From contig JBBDWU010000038.1 of assembly GCA_040902725.1 (NCBI GenBank), positions 236,843-300,842 of the forward strand: a DNA stretch of 64,000 bases, given 5' to 3'. Below the pieces are notes generated by a model that was given only the letters and a program-made list of their open reading frames with translations, was not told where the DNA came from and made no database searches. Position 1 is the first letter of the stretch, and every line of letters begins with the position of its first letter. Origin of the DNA: JACVRU01 sp040902725. GTDB lineage: Bacteria > Actinomycetota > Thermoleophilia > Gaiellales > Gaiellaceae. Position numbers and translations under genes: made by a program. Positions 17,816-26,459 of this stretch are shown in pieces.

Positions 17816-18436
17816 GTGACCACCAGAAGACTCGCGCTCGCGGGGCTCGCAGGCCCGCCGCTCTTCGCCGCGGTCGCCCTGATCCTCACGGCGGCCGAGT
17901 GGGACTTCCTCCACAACCTCGGCTGGTCGGCGGGACTCCTGGACGACCCCGATGCGCCCTGGCCGGGCGTGATCGCCCTCGGCGACTGGGCCTGGCTGCA
18001 GGTCCTCAACTACTTGATGCTGGCCGCGTGCGTCCTCGGGCTGGCCGTGGCCGTACGCCGCACGCTCAGAGGGCCGCGGCCGATCGGGCCGGCGCTGCTT
18101 GCCCTCCTCGCCCTGGCCTTCGCCGGCTCGGCGTTCAGGACGGACCTCGCCACCGCGCGCGGGGACGGCCCCGACACATGGAACGCCACCCTGCACATCG
18201 CCGCGACGACGGTCCTATTCCCAGCGGCGCTGCTCGCAATGCTGGTGTTCGCCTGGCAATTCCGGAAGGACGAGCGCTGGTCGGCCCTCAGCCTGCCCTC
18301 CGCCGCAGCCGCCCTGCTCGCGCTCCTGACCGTGATCCCGGCCCTGGCCGGCGCGCGCAACCTCTTCTTCTACGGCTTCCTCTCGGTCACGCTTGCGTGG
18401 CTCGCGCTCGTCGCCGCGCGCGCGCGCGCTGACTAG
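17816..18436 (+). CDS. DUF998-family membrane protein
   Basis: A 206-residue protein with about six hydrophobic helices and segments GLAGPPLFAAVALIL, HNLGWSAG, FRTDLATARGDGPDTWNATLH and LFFYGFLSVTLAWLA typical of DUF998. Function unknown. GTG start 7 nt after TAGAGT (17803-17808), so it may have its own leaderless promoter even though it follows the dehalogenase closely. Convergent with korB, overlapping it by 4 bp. Confidence 0.8.
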   Translation: MTTRRLALAGLAGPPLFAAVALILTAAEWDFLHNLGWSAGLLDDPDAPWPGVIALGDWAWLQVLNYLMLAACVLGLAVAVRRTLRGPRPIGPALLALLALAFAGSAFRTDLATARGDGPDTWNATLHIAATTVLFPAALLAMLVFAWQFRKDERWSALSLPSAAAALLALLTVIPALAGARNLFFYGFLSVTLAWLALVAARARAD

Positions 18437-19458
18437 GAGATCGTCCAGGTGTCGCCTGAGTGGAGCAGCGTGGCGAGGTCGCCCTCGCCCTTCGTCTGCC
18501 GTGCCTCCTCGATCTGGCCGGCCATCAGCTCGTCGTAGACCGGCCGCTCGACCGCCCGGAAGACCCCGGTCGGGGCCGCGCCAACCGCGTCGAGCGTCAG
18601 CCGGGAGAGCGCGAAGGCGATCGACGGCTCGGGGTGCGCCTCGTCGTGCACGAGCAACGCCTCCTCGCCGACCTCCGCCACGGCGACCACCTCGACGGAG
18701 CCGTCGGGCCGCAGCCGCACGCCCTTCTCCTGGTCGGTGCCGAAGCGGATCGGCTCGCCGTGCCGCAGCTCGATCCGGTTCGCCGGCTCGTCGCGCACCA
18801 CGTCGAAGGCGCCGTCGTTGTAGATGTTGCAGTTCTGGAAGATCTCGACGAACGCGGAGCCGCGGTGCCCGGCCGCCTTCCGCAGCACGTCGGTCAAGCC
18901 CTTCTTGTCGGTGTCGATCGCGCGCGCGACGAAGCTCGCCTCGGCGCCGATCGCGAGCGACAGCGGGTTGAAGGGGTGGTCGATCGACCCCATCGGCGTC
19001 GACTTCGTCCGCGTCCCCATCCGGCTGGTCGGCGAGTACTGCCCCTTCGTCAGGCCGTAGATCTCGTTGTTGAAGAGCAGGAGCTTGAAGTTGACGTTGC
19101 GGCGCAGCGCGTGGATCAGGTGGTTGCCGCCGATCGAGAGCGCGTCGCCGTCGCCGGTCACGACCCAGACGGAGAGGTCGGGGCGGGACGTGGAGAGCCC
19201 GGTCGCGATCGCGGGCGCCCGGCCGTGAATCGAGTGGATCCCGTACGTCTGCATGTAGTACGGGAAGCGGGCGGCGCAGCCGATCCCGGAGACGAACACG
19301 ATCCGCTCGCGCGGCAGCTCGAGCTCCGGCATGAAGCCCTGGAGCGCGGCCAGGATCGCGTAGTCGCCGCAGCCCGGGCACCAGCGGACCTCCTGGTCGG
19401 ACTTGAAGTCCTTCGTCGTCAGCTTTACGAGCCCGTTGCCGTTGCCCTCTTCGCTCAC
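18433..19458 (-). CDS. korB: 2-oxoacid:ferredoxin oxidoreductase beta subunit
   Basis: A 341-residue thiamine-diphosphate subunit. It has the cysteine motif WCPGCGDY (about residues 27-34), GIGCAARFPYYM, the TPP/Mg site GDGDALSIGGNHLIH and NNEIYGLTKGQYSPTS. With the alpha/gamma subunit it converts 2-oxoglutarate or a related 2-oxoacid plus CoA to acyl-CoA and CO2, reducing ferredoxin. GTG start overlaps the korA stop (GTGA). Confidence 0.93.
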   Translation of the reverse strand: MSEEGNGNGLVKLTTKDFKSDQEVRWCPGCGDYAILAALQGFMPELELPRERIVFVSGIGCAARFPYYMQTYGIHSIHGRAPAIATGLSTSRPDLSVWVVTGDGDALSIGGNHLIHALRRNVNFKLLLFNNEIYGLTKGQYSPTSRMGTRTKSTPMGSIDHPFNPLSLAIGAEASFVARAIDTDKKGLTDVLRKAAGHRGSAFVEIFQNCNIYNDGAFDVVRDEPANRIELRHGEPIRFGTDQEKGVRLRPDGSVEVVAVAEVGEEALLVHDEAHPEPSIAFALSRLTLDAVGAAPTGVFRAVERPVYDELMAGQIEEARQTKGEGDLATLLHSGDTWTIS

Positions 19459-21293
19459 ACCATCGCCTCGATCGCCTCTTCGATCTCGACCGCCTTGATC
19501 GGCACGCCGCGGACGCGGTTGTAGCCGACGGCGTCCACCAGGTACTCCGCCCGCACGAGCTTCAGCAGCTGGCCGAGGTTCATCTCCGGGATCAGCACGC
19601 GCTCGTACCGGCCGAGCACCTCGCCGGTGTTGCGCGGGAACGGGTTGAGGTAGTGGAGATGCGCCTGGGCGACCTTGCGGCCCTTGCGGCGCACGCGGCG
19701 GACGCCGGCGGCGATCGGGCCGTAGGTCCCGCCCCAGCCGAGCACGAGCAGCTCGGCGTCGTCGTCCGGATCGTCGACCTCGAGCTCGGGGATGTCGGCG
19801 GCGATGCCGGCGATCTTCTGCGCGCGCAGCCGCACCATCAGGTCGTGGTTGTCGGGGTCGTAGCTGACGTTGCCGGTCTGGTCCTGCTTCTCCAGGCCGC
19901 CAATCCGGTGCTCGAGGCCCGGCGTCCCCGGAATCGCCCACGGCCGCGCCAGCGTGTCCGGGTCACGCGCATAGGGGAGGAAGACCCCGTCCTCGGGAGG
20001 GACGGTCGTGAGCTCGGGTGCGATGTCCGGCAGGTCGGCGGCGGTCGGGATCAGCCACGGCTCGGCGCCGTTGGCGAGGTACGCGTCGGAGAGCAGGTAG
20101 ACGGGCGTGCGGTACTTGAGCGCGATGCGGGCGGCCTCGATCGCGAAGTCGAAGCAGTTCCCGGGCGTCGAGGGCGCCAGAACGGGCACGGGCGACTCCG
20201 AGTTCCGCCCGAACATGACCATCAGCAGGTCGGCCTGCTCCGGCTTCGTCGGCATCCCCGTGGACGGCCCGGCGCGCTGGATGTCGAGGATCAGCAGCGG
20301 CAGCTCGAGCGCGACGGCGAGGCCCACCGTCTCCGACTTCAGCACGATGCCCGGCCCGGCTGAGGTGGAGACGCCGAGCGAGCCGCCGAAGGCGGCGCCG
20401 AGCGCCGCGCCGACGGCCGCGATCTCGTCCTCCGCCTGGAAGGTGCGGACGCCGAAGTGCTTGTACTGGGCGAGCTCCTCGAGGATCGACGAGGCCGGCG
20501 TGATCGGGTAGGCGCCCAGGAAGAGGTCGCGGCCGCTCTGGACGCTCGCAGCGACGAGCCCCAGCGAGAGCGCCTGGTTGCCGGTGATCTGGCGATAGAC
20601 CCCGGGCGTCAGCGGCGCCGGCTTGACCTCGTACTGGACGGCGAACTCCTCGCTCGTCTCGCCGAACGCGTACCCGGCCTTGAACGCCGCCGTGTTGGCC
20701 GCGACGATCTCGGGCAGCTTCGCGAACTTGCTCTCGATGAAGGCGAGCGTGGTCTCGGTCGGCCGCCCGTAGAGCCACGACATGAGCCCGAGCGCGAAGA
20801 AGTTCTTCGAGCGCTCGGCCTCGCGCGGCGTCACGCCCATCCCCTTGACGGCCTCGATCGTCATCGTCGTCAGCGGCACGGGGACGACCTTGTAGTCACC
20901 CAGCGAGCCGTCCTCGAGCGGGCTCGCGGAGTAGCCGGCCTTCTGGAGGTTGCGATCGCTGAAGGCGTCGACGTTCACGATCAGCGCGCCGCCCTTCGGC
21001 AGGTCGGCGAGGTTCGTGCGCAGCGCGGCCGGGTTCATGGCGACCAGGACGTCGGGACGGTCGCCCGGGGTCAGGATGTCGTGGTCGGCGAAGTGCACCT
21101 GGAAGCCCGAGACGCCGGGCAACGAGCCGGCCGGGGCGCGGATCTCGGCCGGGAAGTCCGGCAGCGTGGCGAGGTCGTTGCCGACGAGCGCGGTCTCCGA
21201 CGTGAAGCGGTCGCCGGTCAGCTGCATGCCGTCGCCGGAGTCGCCGGCGAACCGGATGATCACGGCGTCCAGCTGCTCTACGGGCTTGGCCAT
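19455..21293 (-). CDS. korA: 2-oxoacid:ferredoxin oxidoreductase alpha/gamma fusion
   Basis: A 612-residue subunit with an N-terminal gamma domain (IIRFAGDSGDGMQLTGDRF, about residues 1-190) fused to the alpha pyrimidine-binding domain (GAYPITPASSILEELA, FQAEDEIAAVGAALGAAFGG, STSAGPG). This is the KorA arrangement of actinobacteria. No ferredoxin gene is adjacent. The ATG at 21293 has only a weak AGG upstream. Confidence 0.93.
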   Translation of the reverse strand: MAKPVEQLDAVIIRFAGDSGDGMQLTGDRFTSETALVGNDLATLPDFPAEIRAPAGSLPGVSGFQVHFADHDILTPGDRPDVLVAMNPAALRTNLADLPKGGALIVNVDAFSDRNLQKAGYSASPLEDGSLGDYKVVPVPLTTMTIEAVKGMGVTPREAERSKNFFALGLMSWLYGRPTETTLAFIESKFAKLPEIVAANTAAFKAGYAFGETSEEFAVQYEVKPAPLTPGVYRQITGNQALSLGLVAASVQSGRDLFLGAYPITPASSILEELAQYKHFGVRTFQAEDEIAAVGAALGAAFGGSLGVSTSAGPGIVLKSETVGLAVALELPLLILDIQRAGPSTGMPTKPEQADLLMVMFGRNSESPVPVLAPSTPGNCFDFAIEAARIALKYRTPVYLLSDAYLANGAEPWLIPTAADLPDIAPELTTVPPEDGVFLPYARDPDTLARPWAIPGTPGLEHRIGGLEKQDQTGNVSYDPDNHDLMVRLRAQKIAGIAADIPELEVDDPDDDAELLVLGWGGTYGPIAAGVRRVRRKGRKVAQAHLHYLNPFPRNTGEVLGRYERVLIPEMNLGQLLKLVRAEYLVDAVGYNRVRGVPIKAVEIEEAIEAMV

Positions 21294-21358
21294 GCCTGCT
21301 ATGAAGGGTACCGCGAGTCCTTACACGGGCCCAACACGCGTCTCGCTACGGTCGCCGG

Positions 21359-21457
21359 ATGCATCCCACCCTCGGACTGATGCTCGCCAAGGCCCGGCTG
21401 CGCCACGATCACGCGCTCCTGAAGGAGCGTCTCAGGCGCGAACGCGCCGAACGCTGA
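21359..21457 (+). CDS. Possible small basic protein (32 aa)
   Basis: Short ORF encoding MHPTLGLMLAKARLRHDH and then a highly charged helix rich in Arg, Glu and Lys, ending RRERAER. It would form one amphipathic helix. Support is an ATG exactly 6 nt after TACGGT (21347-21352), the same start context as well-recognised genes in the window. It overlaps the convergent gene by 26 bp. Length and composition could still be chance. Confidence 0.4.
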   Translation: MHPTLGLMLAKARLRHDHALLKERLRRERAER

Positions 21458-21662
21458 TCCCCCAGGCGGCGCCGGAGGCGAAGAGCTCGTCCGGGTCTAC
21501 CTCGCCGACCCAGCCCAGGAAATGCGGCTCGGGATCGTCGGCCGTCGCGCCGAACACAGCGGCCCGCTCCGGCTCCGCCTCCGCCGGCCCGCCGCGCTCG
21601 AGCTCGTCGAGCCGGCGCTCGGCCTCCTCGGCCGCGGGCCCCTCGGCGTAGCCCTTCGGCAT
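21432..21662 (-). CDS. Hypothetical acidic protein (76 aa)
   Basis: A 76-residue acidic protein, MPKGYAEGPAAEEAERR at the start and a C-terminal half PEPHFLGWVGEVDPDELF, GISVRRVRA. Not recognised. The ATG overlaps the stop of the preceding VOC gene (TGATG), which supports translation and a link to that enzyme. Confidence 0.6.
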   Translation of the reverse strand: MPKGYAEGPAAEEAERRLDELERGGPAEAEPERAAVFGATADDPEPHFLGWVGEVDPDELFASGAAWGISVRRVRA

Positions 21663-22141
21663 CAGGCTTCCTCCAAGAGGGCGTTCAGGTCGAGCGGCCG
21701 CGTGAACATCGCCACGCGGTCGCCGGCGCGCGGCCACTCCTCACGCGGCCGGTCGCGGTAGAGCTCGACGCCGTTGCCGTCCGGGTCGGCGAGGTAGATC
21801 GCCTCGCTGACGCCGTGGTCGGAGGCGCCCTGGAGCAGGATGCCGGCCTCGAGCACGCGCCGCAGCGCGTCGGCGAGCGTTGCGCGGTCGGGGTAGCGGA
21901 TCGCGACGTGGTACAGGCCCGTCGTCCCCGGAGGAGGCGGCGAGCCGCCCTTCGTCTCCCAGGTGTTCAGCCCGATGTGGTGGTGGTAGCCGCCGGCCGA
22001 GACGAAGGCGGCCTGGTCGCCGAGGCGCTGCTGGAGCTCGAAGCCGAGCACCCCGCACCAGAACCCGAGCGAGCGCTCGAGCTCGGCGACCTTGAGGTGG
22101 ACGTGACCGATGTCGACTCGGGGGTCGATCGCTGCCGCCAT
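21662..22141 (-). CDS. VOC-family dioxygenase-like protein (CatE type)
   Basis: A 159-residue vicinal-oxygen-chelate protein. IGHVHLKVAELERSLGFW carries the first metal His, GGYHHHIGLNTWETKG the middle strand, LYHVAIRYPDR the second His and DPDGNGVELYRDRP the Glu ligand, so a full metal site is present. It resembles catechol-2,3-dioxygenase-like proteins of the CatE group. Substrate unknown. ATG 8 nt after TATCGT on the minus strand, without a Shine-Dalgarno sequence. Confidence 0.85.
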   Translation of the reverse strand: MAAAIDPRVDIGHVHLKVAELERSLGFWCGVLGFELQQRLGDQAAFVSAGGYHHHIGLNTWETKGGSPPPPGTTGLYHVAIRYPDRATLADALRRVLEAGILLQGASDHGVSEAIYLADPDGNGVELYRDRPREEWPRAGDRVAMFTRPLDLNALLEEA

Positions 22142-22159
22142 GGCTCTCAACGATAACGG

Positions 22160-22187
22160 GGCGGGGGAGCGCGGAGGCTCCCCCGCC
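22160..22187 (-). terminator. Terminator of the small-peptide transcript
   Basis: Perfect 11-bp stem (GGCGGGGGAGC and its complement) with a 6-nt loop, starting 13 bp past the stop of the 29-aa peptide. It isolates that peptide as its own short transcription unit. Confidence 0.75.
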
Positions 22188-22199
22188 CACGACGGCCCG

Positions 22200-22289
22200 T
22201 TAGGACCCGTCCCAGGGCCAACCGGCCAGCGTTGCCGCTGAGGCAACGAGGGCAAGCCAGACGAGCGCGGAGATGATGCGACGCTGCAT
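22200..22289 (-). CDS. Small hydrophobic peptide beside XRE-TPR regulator 1 (29 aa)
   Basis: A 29-residue ORF: basic start MQRR, hydrophobic core IISALVWLALVASAATLAG and short polar tail WPWDGS. The ATG is preceded by GGGAGGTGG with 8-nt spacing, one of the best ribosome binding sites in the window, and a strong terminator follows, so it has the full anatomy of a gene. It is divergent from an XRE-TPR regulator starting 112 bp away. The layout (charge, export-like core, short tail) recalls Phr/PapR/Shp propeptides that signal to TPR regulators, or a small membrane peptide. Role is inference. Confidence 0.6.
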   Translation of the reverse strand: MQRRIISALVWLALVASAATLAGWPWDGS

Positions 22290-22364
22290 TCCGGCCACCT
22301 CCCTTCGGATCGAGTTGTCGCGAGGTAACAGTCTGGCAGGGTGTGTTGACAACAAGCACTCGAT

Positions 22365-22393
22365 TTGACCGGCGTCTACAGCCGAGGGAAGAT
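22365..22393 (+). promoter_or_regulatory. Promoter of XRE-TPR regulator 1
   Basis: TTGACC (22365-22370), 17-nt spacer, GAAGAT (22388-22393), then 7 nt to the GTG at 22401. Both boxes and the spacing fit a housekeeping sigma promoter that yields a leaderless message. A GTTGTC/GACAAC inverted repeat lies further upstream, between this promoter and the divergent peptide gene. Confidence 0.7.
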
Positions 22394-22400
22394 GTGTCTT

Positions 22401-23720
22401 GTGACCGATCGGGCGGAGACCATCGGGGAGCGGCTGCGTCGCCTGCGGCTCGAGCAAGGCTTTTCGCAGCGCGAGCTGTCGGAGCCGGGCGTCTCCTATG
22501 CGTACATCTCGCGGATCGAGGCCGGGGCGCGACAGCCGTCGGTCAAGGCGCTGCGCAAGGTCGCCCCGAAGCTGGGCGTCTCAGTCGAGTACCTCGAGAC
22601 GGGTCTCGACCTCTCGGAGGCGCAGCAGCGGGAGATGCGGCTCGTCGACGCGGAGCTCAGCCTGCGGCTCGCTCCGGAGCCGGCAGGGGCCGAGGAGGAA
22701 CTGCGCAAGCTCCTGGAGGAGGCGGTCGCCGTGGGCGACGGCCGCGCGGCGACGCGCGCGCGGGTCGCACTCGGGAAGGCCGCGGTCGCGGCCGGACGGG
22801 TCGCCGAGGCCGTCGAGTTGCTCGAGCCGGCCGCCGCCGACGAGCACATCCTTCCGAGCGAGCGGCCCGACGTGTTTTTCGAGCTCGGCCGGGCGTACGC
22901 GCTGCTCGGGAGGCTCGAGGACGCGATCACGGTCTACGAGCGCTGCCTGGAGGACACGAGGGCGATCGAGCCGCGGAACGTGGCCGCAGAGGTCCGCTAC
23001 GCCACCGCGCTCAGCTATGCACTGGCGGACTCCGGCGAGTTCGACCGGGCGCAAGAGGTGCTGGGAGAGATCATCGAGGAGGAGGGCGAGGGGCTCTCCG
23101 AGCCGGGAACCCAGGTCAAGCTCTACTGGTCGCTCGCGCGCCTCGCAGGCATGCGCGGGCACTACCCGGTCTCCCTGGACTATGCCCGGCGGGCGCTCGC
23201 GCTTATCGAGGCGACCGAGGACACGGTCCAGCTCGGCCGCGCGCACCTCATGTGCGGGGTGATCTTCGTGCGCCAGGGAAAGGCGGACGAGGCCCTCAGG
23301 CATCTCGAGCGCTCGGAGCGGCTGCTCGGAGCGCGGCCCGCCCCGAACGATCTCGCGTCCCTCCGCACGGAGCAGGCGAAGGCGGCCGTCCTCCTTGGCC
23401 GCGGCGAGCAGGCTGCAACTCTTGCCCGCGAGGCGTTGGGCCTGCTCGGCGAGCTCGAGCCGGCCGAGCAGGGCGCCGCCTGGCTGGCCCTCGGCAGAGC
23501 GCTAGAGCTGCAGGACGACGACGGCTCGCTCGAGGCCTTCCGGCGCTCGACGGAGGCACTCCAGCAGGCCGGCTCGCTGACGGAGGCCGCCGAGGCCTTC
23601 CAGGCGCTCGGCCGGGCGCTCCGCGCCGCCGGCCGAGAAGGCGAGGCGCTCGACGCCCTGGATCGCGCGGCCGAGCTCGGCGTCTCGTCGGGGCGCTCGC
23701 CGGCCGGTCGGACCAGTTAG
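22401..23720 (+). CDS. XRE-TPR transcriptional regulator 1
   Basis: A 439-residue regulator. An XRE helix-turn-helix occupies about residues 6-60 (IGERLRRLRLEQGFSQRELS, YAYISRIEAGARQPSVKALRK), followed by a long all-helical region of TPR-like repeats (VFFELGRAYALLGRLEDAI, RAHLMCGVIFVRQGKADEAL, AWLALGRALELQDDDGS, EAFQALGRALRAAGREGEAL). This HTH-plus-TPR plan is that of the RRNPP peptide-sensing regulators and of some actinobacterial developmental regulators. Start chosen at the GTG 7 nt after GAAGAT rather than upstream GTG/ATG codons. A 29-aa peptide gene is divergent to it. Confidence 0.88.
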   Translation: MTDRAETIGERLRRLRLEQGFSQRELSEPGVSYAYISRIEAGARQPSVKALRKVAPKLGVSVEYLETGLDLSEAQQREMRLVDAELSLRLAPEPAGAEEELRKLLEEAVAVGDGRAATRARVALGKAAVAAGRVAEAVELLEPAAADEHILPSERPDVFFELGRAYALLGRLEDAITVYERCLEDTRAIEPRNVAAEVRYATALSYALADSGEFDRAQEVLGEIIEEEGEGLSEPGTQVKLYWSLARLAGMRGHYPVSLDYARRALALIEATEDTVQLGRAHLMCGVIFVRQGKADEALRHLERSERLLGARPAPNDLASLRTEQAKAAVLLGRGEQAATLAREALGLLGELEPAEQGAAWLALGRALELQDDDGSLEAFRRSTEALQQAGSLTEAAEAFQALGRALRAAGREGEALDALDRAAELGVSSGRSPAGRTS

Positions 23721-23729
23721 CTTCACCTC

Positions 23730-24560
23730 GTGCTCGAAACGGAGCTGCGCCCCAGCGGCCCCTACTCGCTCGCGCTGACCGTCCGCTGGTACGGCGACGC
23801 GACCCGGATGGTGCGGGACGGCCTCGTGACCGCTGCCCTTCCGGGCGGCATCGCCCACGCGTGGCAGCGACCCGACGGGACGGTGGTGCTGCGCGGGCAG
23901 ACCGAGGAGGCAATCGACCGGCTGCGCTTCTCGCTCGCGGTCGACGACGACCACACCGCCTTCCTCCGCCGCTTCGAGCGCGATCCGCTGCTCGGAGAGA
24001 CAACTCGGCGGCTGCGCGGCCTGCGCCAGTCGCGCGTCGCGACCGTCGCCCACGCGCTCCTGCGCGCCTTCTGCGGACAGCTGATCGAGTCGAAGCGCGC
24101 TCGGCACCTCGAGGCGCGGATCGTGAGGCGCCTGACGCCGGCCGTCGGGGCGACGCGCATGCACGAGCCGCCGACGGCCCGGTCCTTCGCCGCACTCTCG
24201 CCGGCCGAGTTGCGCGCGCAGGGCCTGCACGCCCGCCGCGCCGCGTCGCTCGTCCGCATCTGCCGCGCGTTCGACCCCGAGCGCCTACGTGCCCTTCCAA
24301 CCGAGGCCGCCGCGCTCCACCTCGAGCGCGAGCGCGGGCTGGGCCCCTGGTCAGCGGGCGTGGTGTGCCTGGAGGGTCTCGGCCGCCCCGAGCGGGGGCT
24401 CGTCGGCGACCTCGGTCTCGTCAAGCTCGTCTCGGCGCTCCGCGGCCGCCGCGCCGAGGCCTGGGAGACCGCGGAGCTGCTCGCGCCGTACGGCGAGTGG
24501 GCCGGCCTCGCGAGCGTCTACCTGCTCAGGGGCTACGGGCTCGGGCTCGTGCGGGCGTGA
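23730..24560 (+). CDS. DNA-3-methyladenine glycosylase II-like (AlkA, HhH-GPD)
   Basis: A 276-residue base-excision glycosylase. An N-terminal AlkA-like beta domain (about residues 1-85) precedes the HhH-GPD domain: helix-hairpin-helix region GLGPWSAGVVCLEGLG and the catalytic Asp in VGDLGLVKL. It removes alkylated bases from DNA. The GTG start lies 6 nt after TAGCTT (23718-23723), which overlaps the end of the upstream regulator gene. Confidence 0.85.
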   Translation: MLETELRPSGPYSLALTVRWYGDATRMVRDGLVTAALPGGIAHAWQRPDGTVVLRGQTEEAIDRLRFSLAVDDDHTAFLRRFERDPLLGETTRRLRGLRQSRVATVAHALLRAFCGQLIESKRARHLEARIVRRLTPAVGATRMHEPPTARSFAALSPAELRAQGLHARRAASLVRICRAFDPERLRALPTEAAALHLERERGLGPWSAGVVCLEGLGRPERGLVGDLGLVKLVSALRGRRAEAWETAELLAPYGEWAGLASVYLLRGYGLGLVRA

Positions 24561-25234
24561 CTGTCGAGCTCGTCGTAACGGATGATCCCGCCGGCGCCGT
24601 CGCCGACGAGCTCGCGCGCGCCGCCGCGGCCGGAGGCCACGTGGCCCTCTCCGGGGGCTCGACCCCCCAGCCCGCGTACGAGCTCGCCGCGATGCACGCG
24701 CCCGACTGGGCGCACGTCGAGCTCTGGTGGGCCGACGACCGCTGCGTGCCGCCCAGCGACCCGCGCTCGAACTACCGGCTCGTGCGGGAGAGCCTCCTCG
24801 ACCGGCTCTCCCGGCCGCCGCAGCTGCACCGGATTCGCGGCGAGCTACCGCCCGAAGAGGCCGCCGACGCCTACGACGCTGCCGTGCGAGGCGTCCGTCT
24901 CGACCTGGCGCTGCTCGGCCTCGGCGCCGACGGGCACACCGCCTCGCTCTTCCCGAACTCGCCGGCGCTGGCGGAGACGGAGCGGGCGGCCGTCGCGACC
25001 GAGCCCGGGCTCGAGCCTCTCGTCCCGCGCGTCACGCTGACCATTCCAACGCTCTCGGCCGCCCGGCTCGTCCTCTTCCTGGTCACCGGGGAGGACAAGG
25101 CCGAGGCAGCGGCGCGCGCCTTCGGCGGCGAGCCGAACCCGGCCACGCCCGCGAGCCTCGTCCGGTCGGCCGAGGGTCGCACCGTCGCGATCCTCGACCG
25201 CGCGGCGGCCGCGGGGCTCAGCCCGTCCGGCTGA
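24557..25234 (+). CDS. pgl: 6-phosphogluconolactonase
   Basis: A 225-residue DevB/Pgl-type enzyme: VALSGGSTPQPAYELA near the N terminus, WWADDRCVPPSDPRSNYRL in the middle and LGLGADGHTASLFP with the active-site His. It hydrolyses 6-phosphogluconolactone in the oxidative pentose phosphate pathway. Its GTG start overlaps the glycosylase stop (GTGA); there is no zwf or gnd nearby, so the pairing with a DNA repair gene is unusual. Confidence 0.92.
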   Translation: MTVELVVTDDPAGAVADELARAAAAGGHVALSGGSTPQPAYELAAMHAPDWAHVELWWADDRCVPPSDPRSNYRLVRESLLDRLSRPPQLHRIRGELPPEEAADAYDAAVRGVRLDLALLGLGADGHTASLFPNSPALAETERAAVATEPGLEPLVPRVTLTIPTLSAARLVLFLVTGEDKAEAAARAFGGEPNPATPASLVRSAEGRTVAILDRAAAAGLSPSG

Positions 25235-25256
25235 GGCGAACGAGCTCGCGCAGGAC

Positions 25257-25273
25257 GACCCCGACTTGGGGTC
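25257..25273 (+). terminator. Short hairpin after pgl
   Basis: GACCCC and GGGGTC arms (6 bp) around a 5-nt loop, 22 bp past the pgl stop and 28 bp before the next start. A weak terminator or attenuator with no U-tract. Confidence 0.4.
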
Positions 25274-25300
25274 CGCGGCGATTAGGTCTATAGATAGGCG

Positions 25301-25816
25301 GTGACGTCGAACGTGCTCACGATCGAGCGGCCCGAGCAGCTGAAGGCGCTCGGCCACCCGCTGCGGCTCCGCGTGCTCGAGGCGCTCGCCGATAAGGGCG
25401 AGGAGCTCACGAATCGCGAGCTCGCTGAGCGGCTCGGCGTCGACCCCGGCCACCTGCACTTCCACGTCAAGATGCTGCTCTCCGCGGGCCTGATCGAACT
25501 GGCGGAGCGAAACGGCGGCAGGGAGAAGCCCTACCGCGCGGTCGCCTCACACGTCCGCGTCGCGCCGGAGCTGATCGCCACCGGAGCCGCCAACGACGCG
25601 CGCGCGGCGATGCTCGACGAGGTTCAGCGAGGCTGGACCGCCTATGCCGGCGAGGGCCGGTTCCGCGCGGCGCAGATCACGGCCAGCGTGACCGAAGAGG
25701 ACGTCCGCGAGCTCGTCCAGATGCTCGCCAAGGAGGTCGAAGCGCGGGAGACCTCCGAAGCCGGCACGCTCGTCATCACCCTGTTCTCGCACCCGCGGGC
25801 AGCAGGGGAGAGCTGA
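25301..25816 (+). CDS. ArsR-type winged-helix regulator
   Basis: A 171-residue protein. The N-terminal winged helix reads LKALGHPLRLRVLEALADKG, LTNRELAERLGVDPGHLHFHVKMLLSAGLI and EKPYRAVAS; the C-terminal part is helical and may be a ligand or dimer domain. No metal-binding ELCVCD motif is present, so it is not a classical metal sensor. The GTG start lies 5 nt after TATAGAT (25289-25295), a leaderless-type promoter. The 3' end overlaps the convergent TPR-like gene by 41 bp. Confidence 0.83.
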   Translation: MTSNVLTIERPEQLKALGHPLRLRVLEALADKGEELTNRELAERLGVDPGHLHFHVKMLLSAGLIELAERNGGREKPYRAVASHVRVAPELIATGAANDARAAMLDEVQRGWTAYAGEGRFRAAQITASVTEEDVRELVQMLAKEVEARETSEAGTLVITLFSHPRAAGES

Positions 25817-26453
25817 GCTCGGCCGCCAGGGCGCGCCGCTCGCCCAGGGCCTTCAGCACCAGCACCGTGTCCGCGACGGGCACGTCCTCGAGGTACTCCT
25901 CGCGCGTCTCGAAAGACTCCAGCACCGTCTGGAGCGCGAGCACGTAGCCGACCTCGTCGGTGCCCGCCGCGACCATCGCCAGCGTGTCACCGACCGGCGC
26001 CGGGAAATCGTCCAATGTCCGCAGCTCGTCGGCAAGCACTCGTGCGTCCGCGTCGCGGCCGACCACGAGCAGCGCGAGGCAGGCCGCATAGCGGCCGATC
26101 GGGGACTCGGACTCCGCCGCGCCCGCCTCGACGGCCCACTCCGCGGCCGCCGTCGCCGCATCCCAGTCCCCGGCCAGCACGTGCGCCTTGATCGTGCCGA
26201 TCGGCCGGCCCCAGCTGCCGGGCGGCGCCAGCGCGAAGCTCTCCCGGTAGCGCTCGGCCGCGCGGGCGAGCCAGTCGCGGGCCGCCTCGTCGTCGCCGAT
26301 CATCAGCGCGCAGAGCCCGGCACCGTAGGCGGCGTTCCCGAGGCGCGTCAGCTGCCGCTGGCGCTGGTCGTCGTCCTCGGCCTCGGGAAGCCGCGACTCC
26401 CCGTCCGCGTAGCGCTCGCGCGCCCGCTCCAGGTGCGCTCGCCAGTCCACCAC
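25776..26453 (-). CDS. TPR-like helical protein, function unknown
   Basis: A 225-residue helical protein with repeat-like segments (NAAYGAGLCALMIGDDEAARDWLARAAERYRES-type helices, then HVLAGDWDAATAAAEWAVEAG). No catalytic motif. Probable protein-interaction scaffold. The GTG start lies 6 nt after CATACT on the minus strand; that box overlaps the -10 of the divergent fatty-acid oxidation gene, so the two probably share one promoter region. Confidence 0.7.
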   Translation of the reverse strand: MVDWRAHLERARERYADGESRLPEAEDDDQRQRQLTRLGNAAYGAGLCALMIGDDEAARDWLARAAERYRESFALAPPGSWGRPIGTIKAHVLAGDWDAATAAAEWAVEAGAAESESPIGRYAACLALLVVGRDADARVLADELRTLDDFPAPVGDTLAMVAAGTDEVGYVLALQTVLESFETREEYLEDVPVADTVLVLKALGERRALAAELSSPLLPAGARTG

Positions 26454-26459
26454 AGCCGC

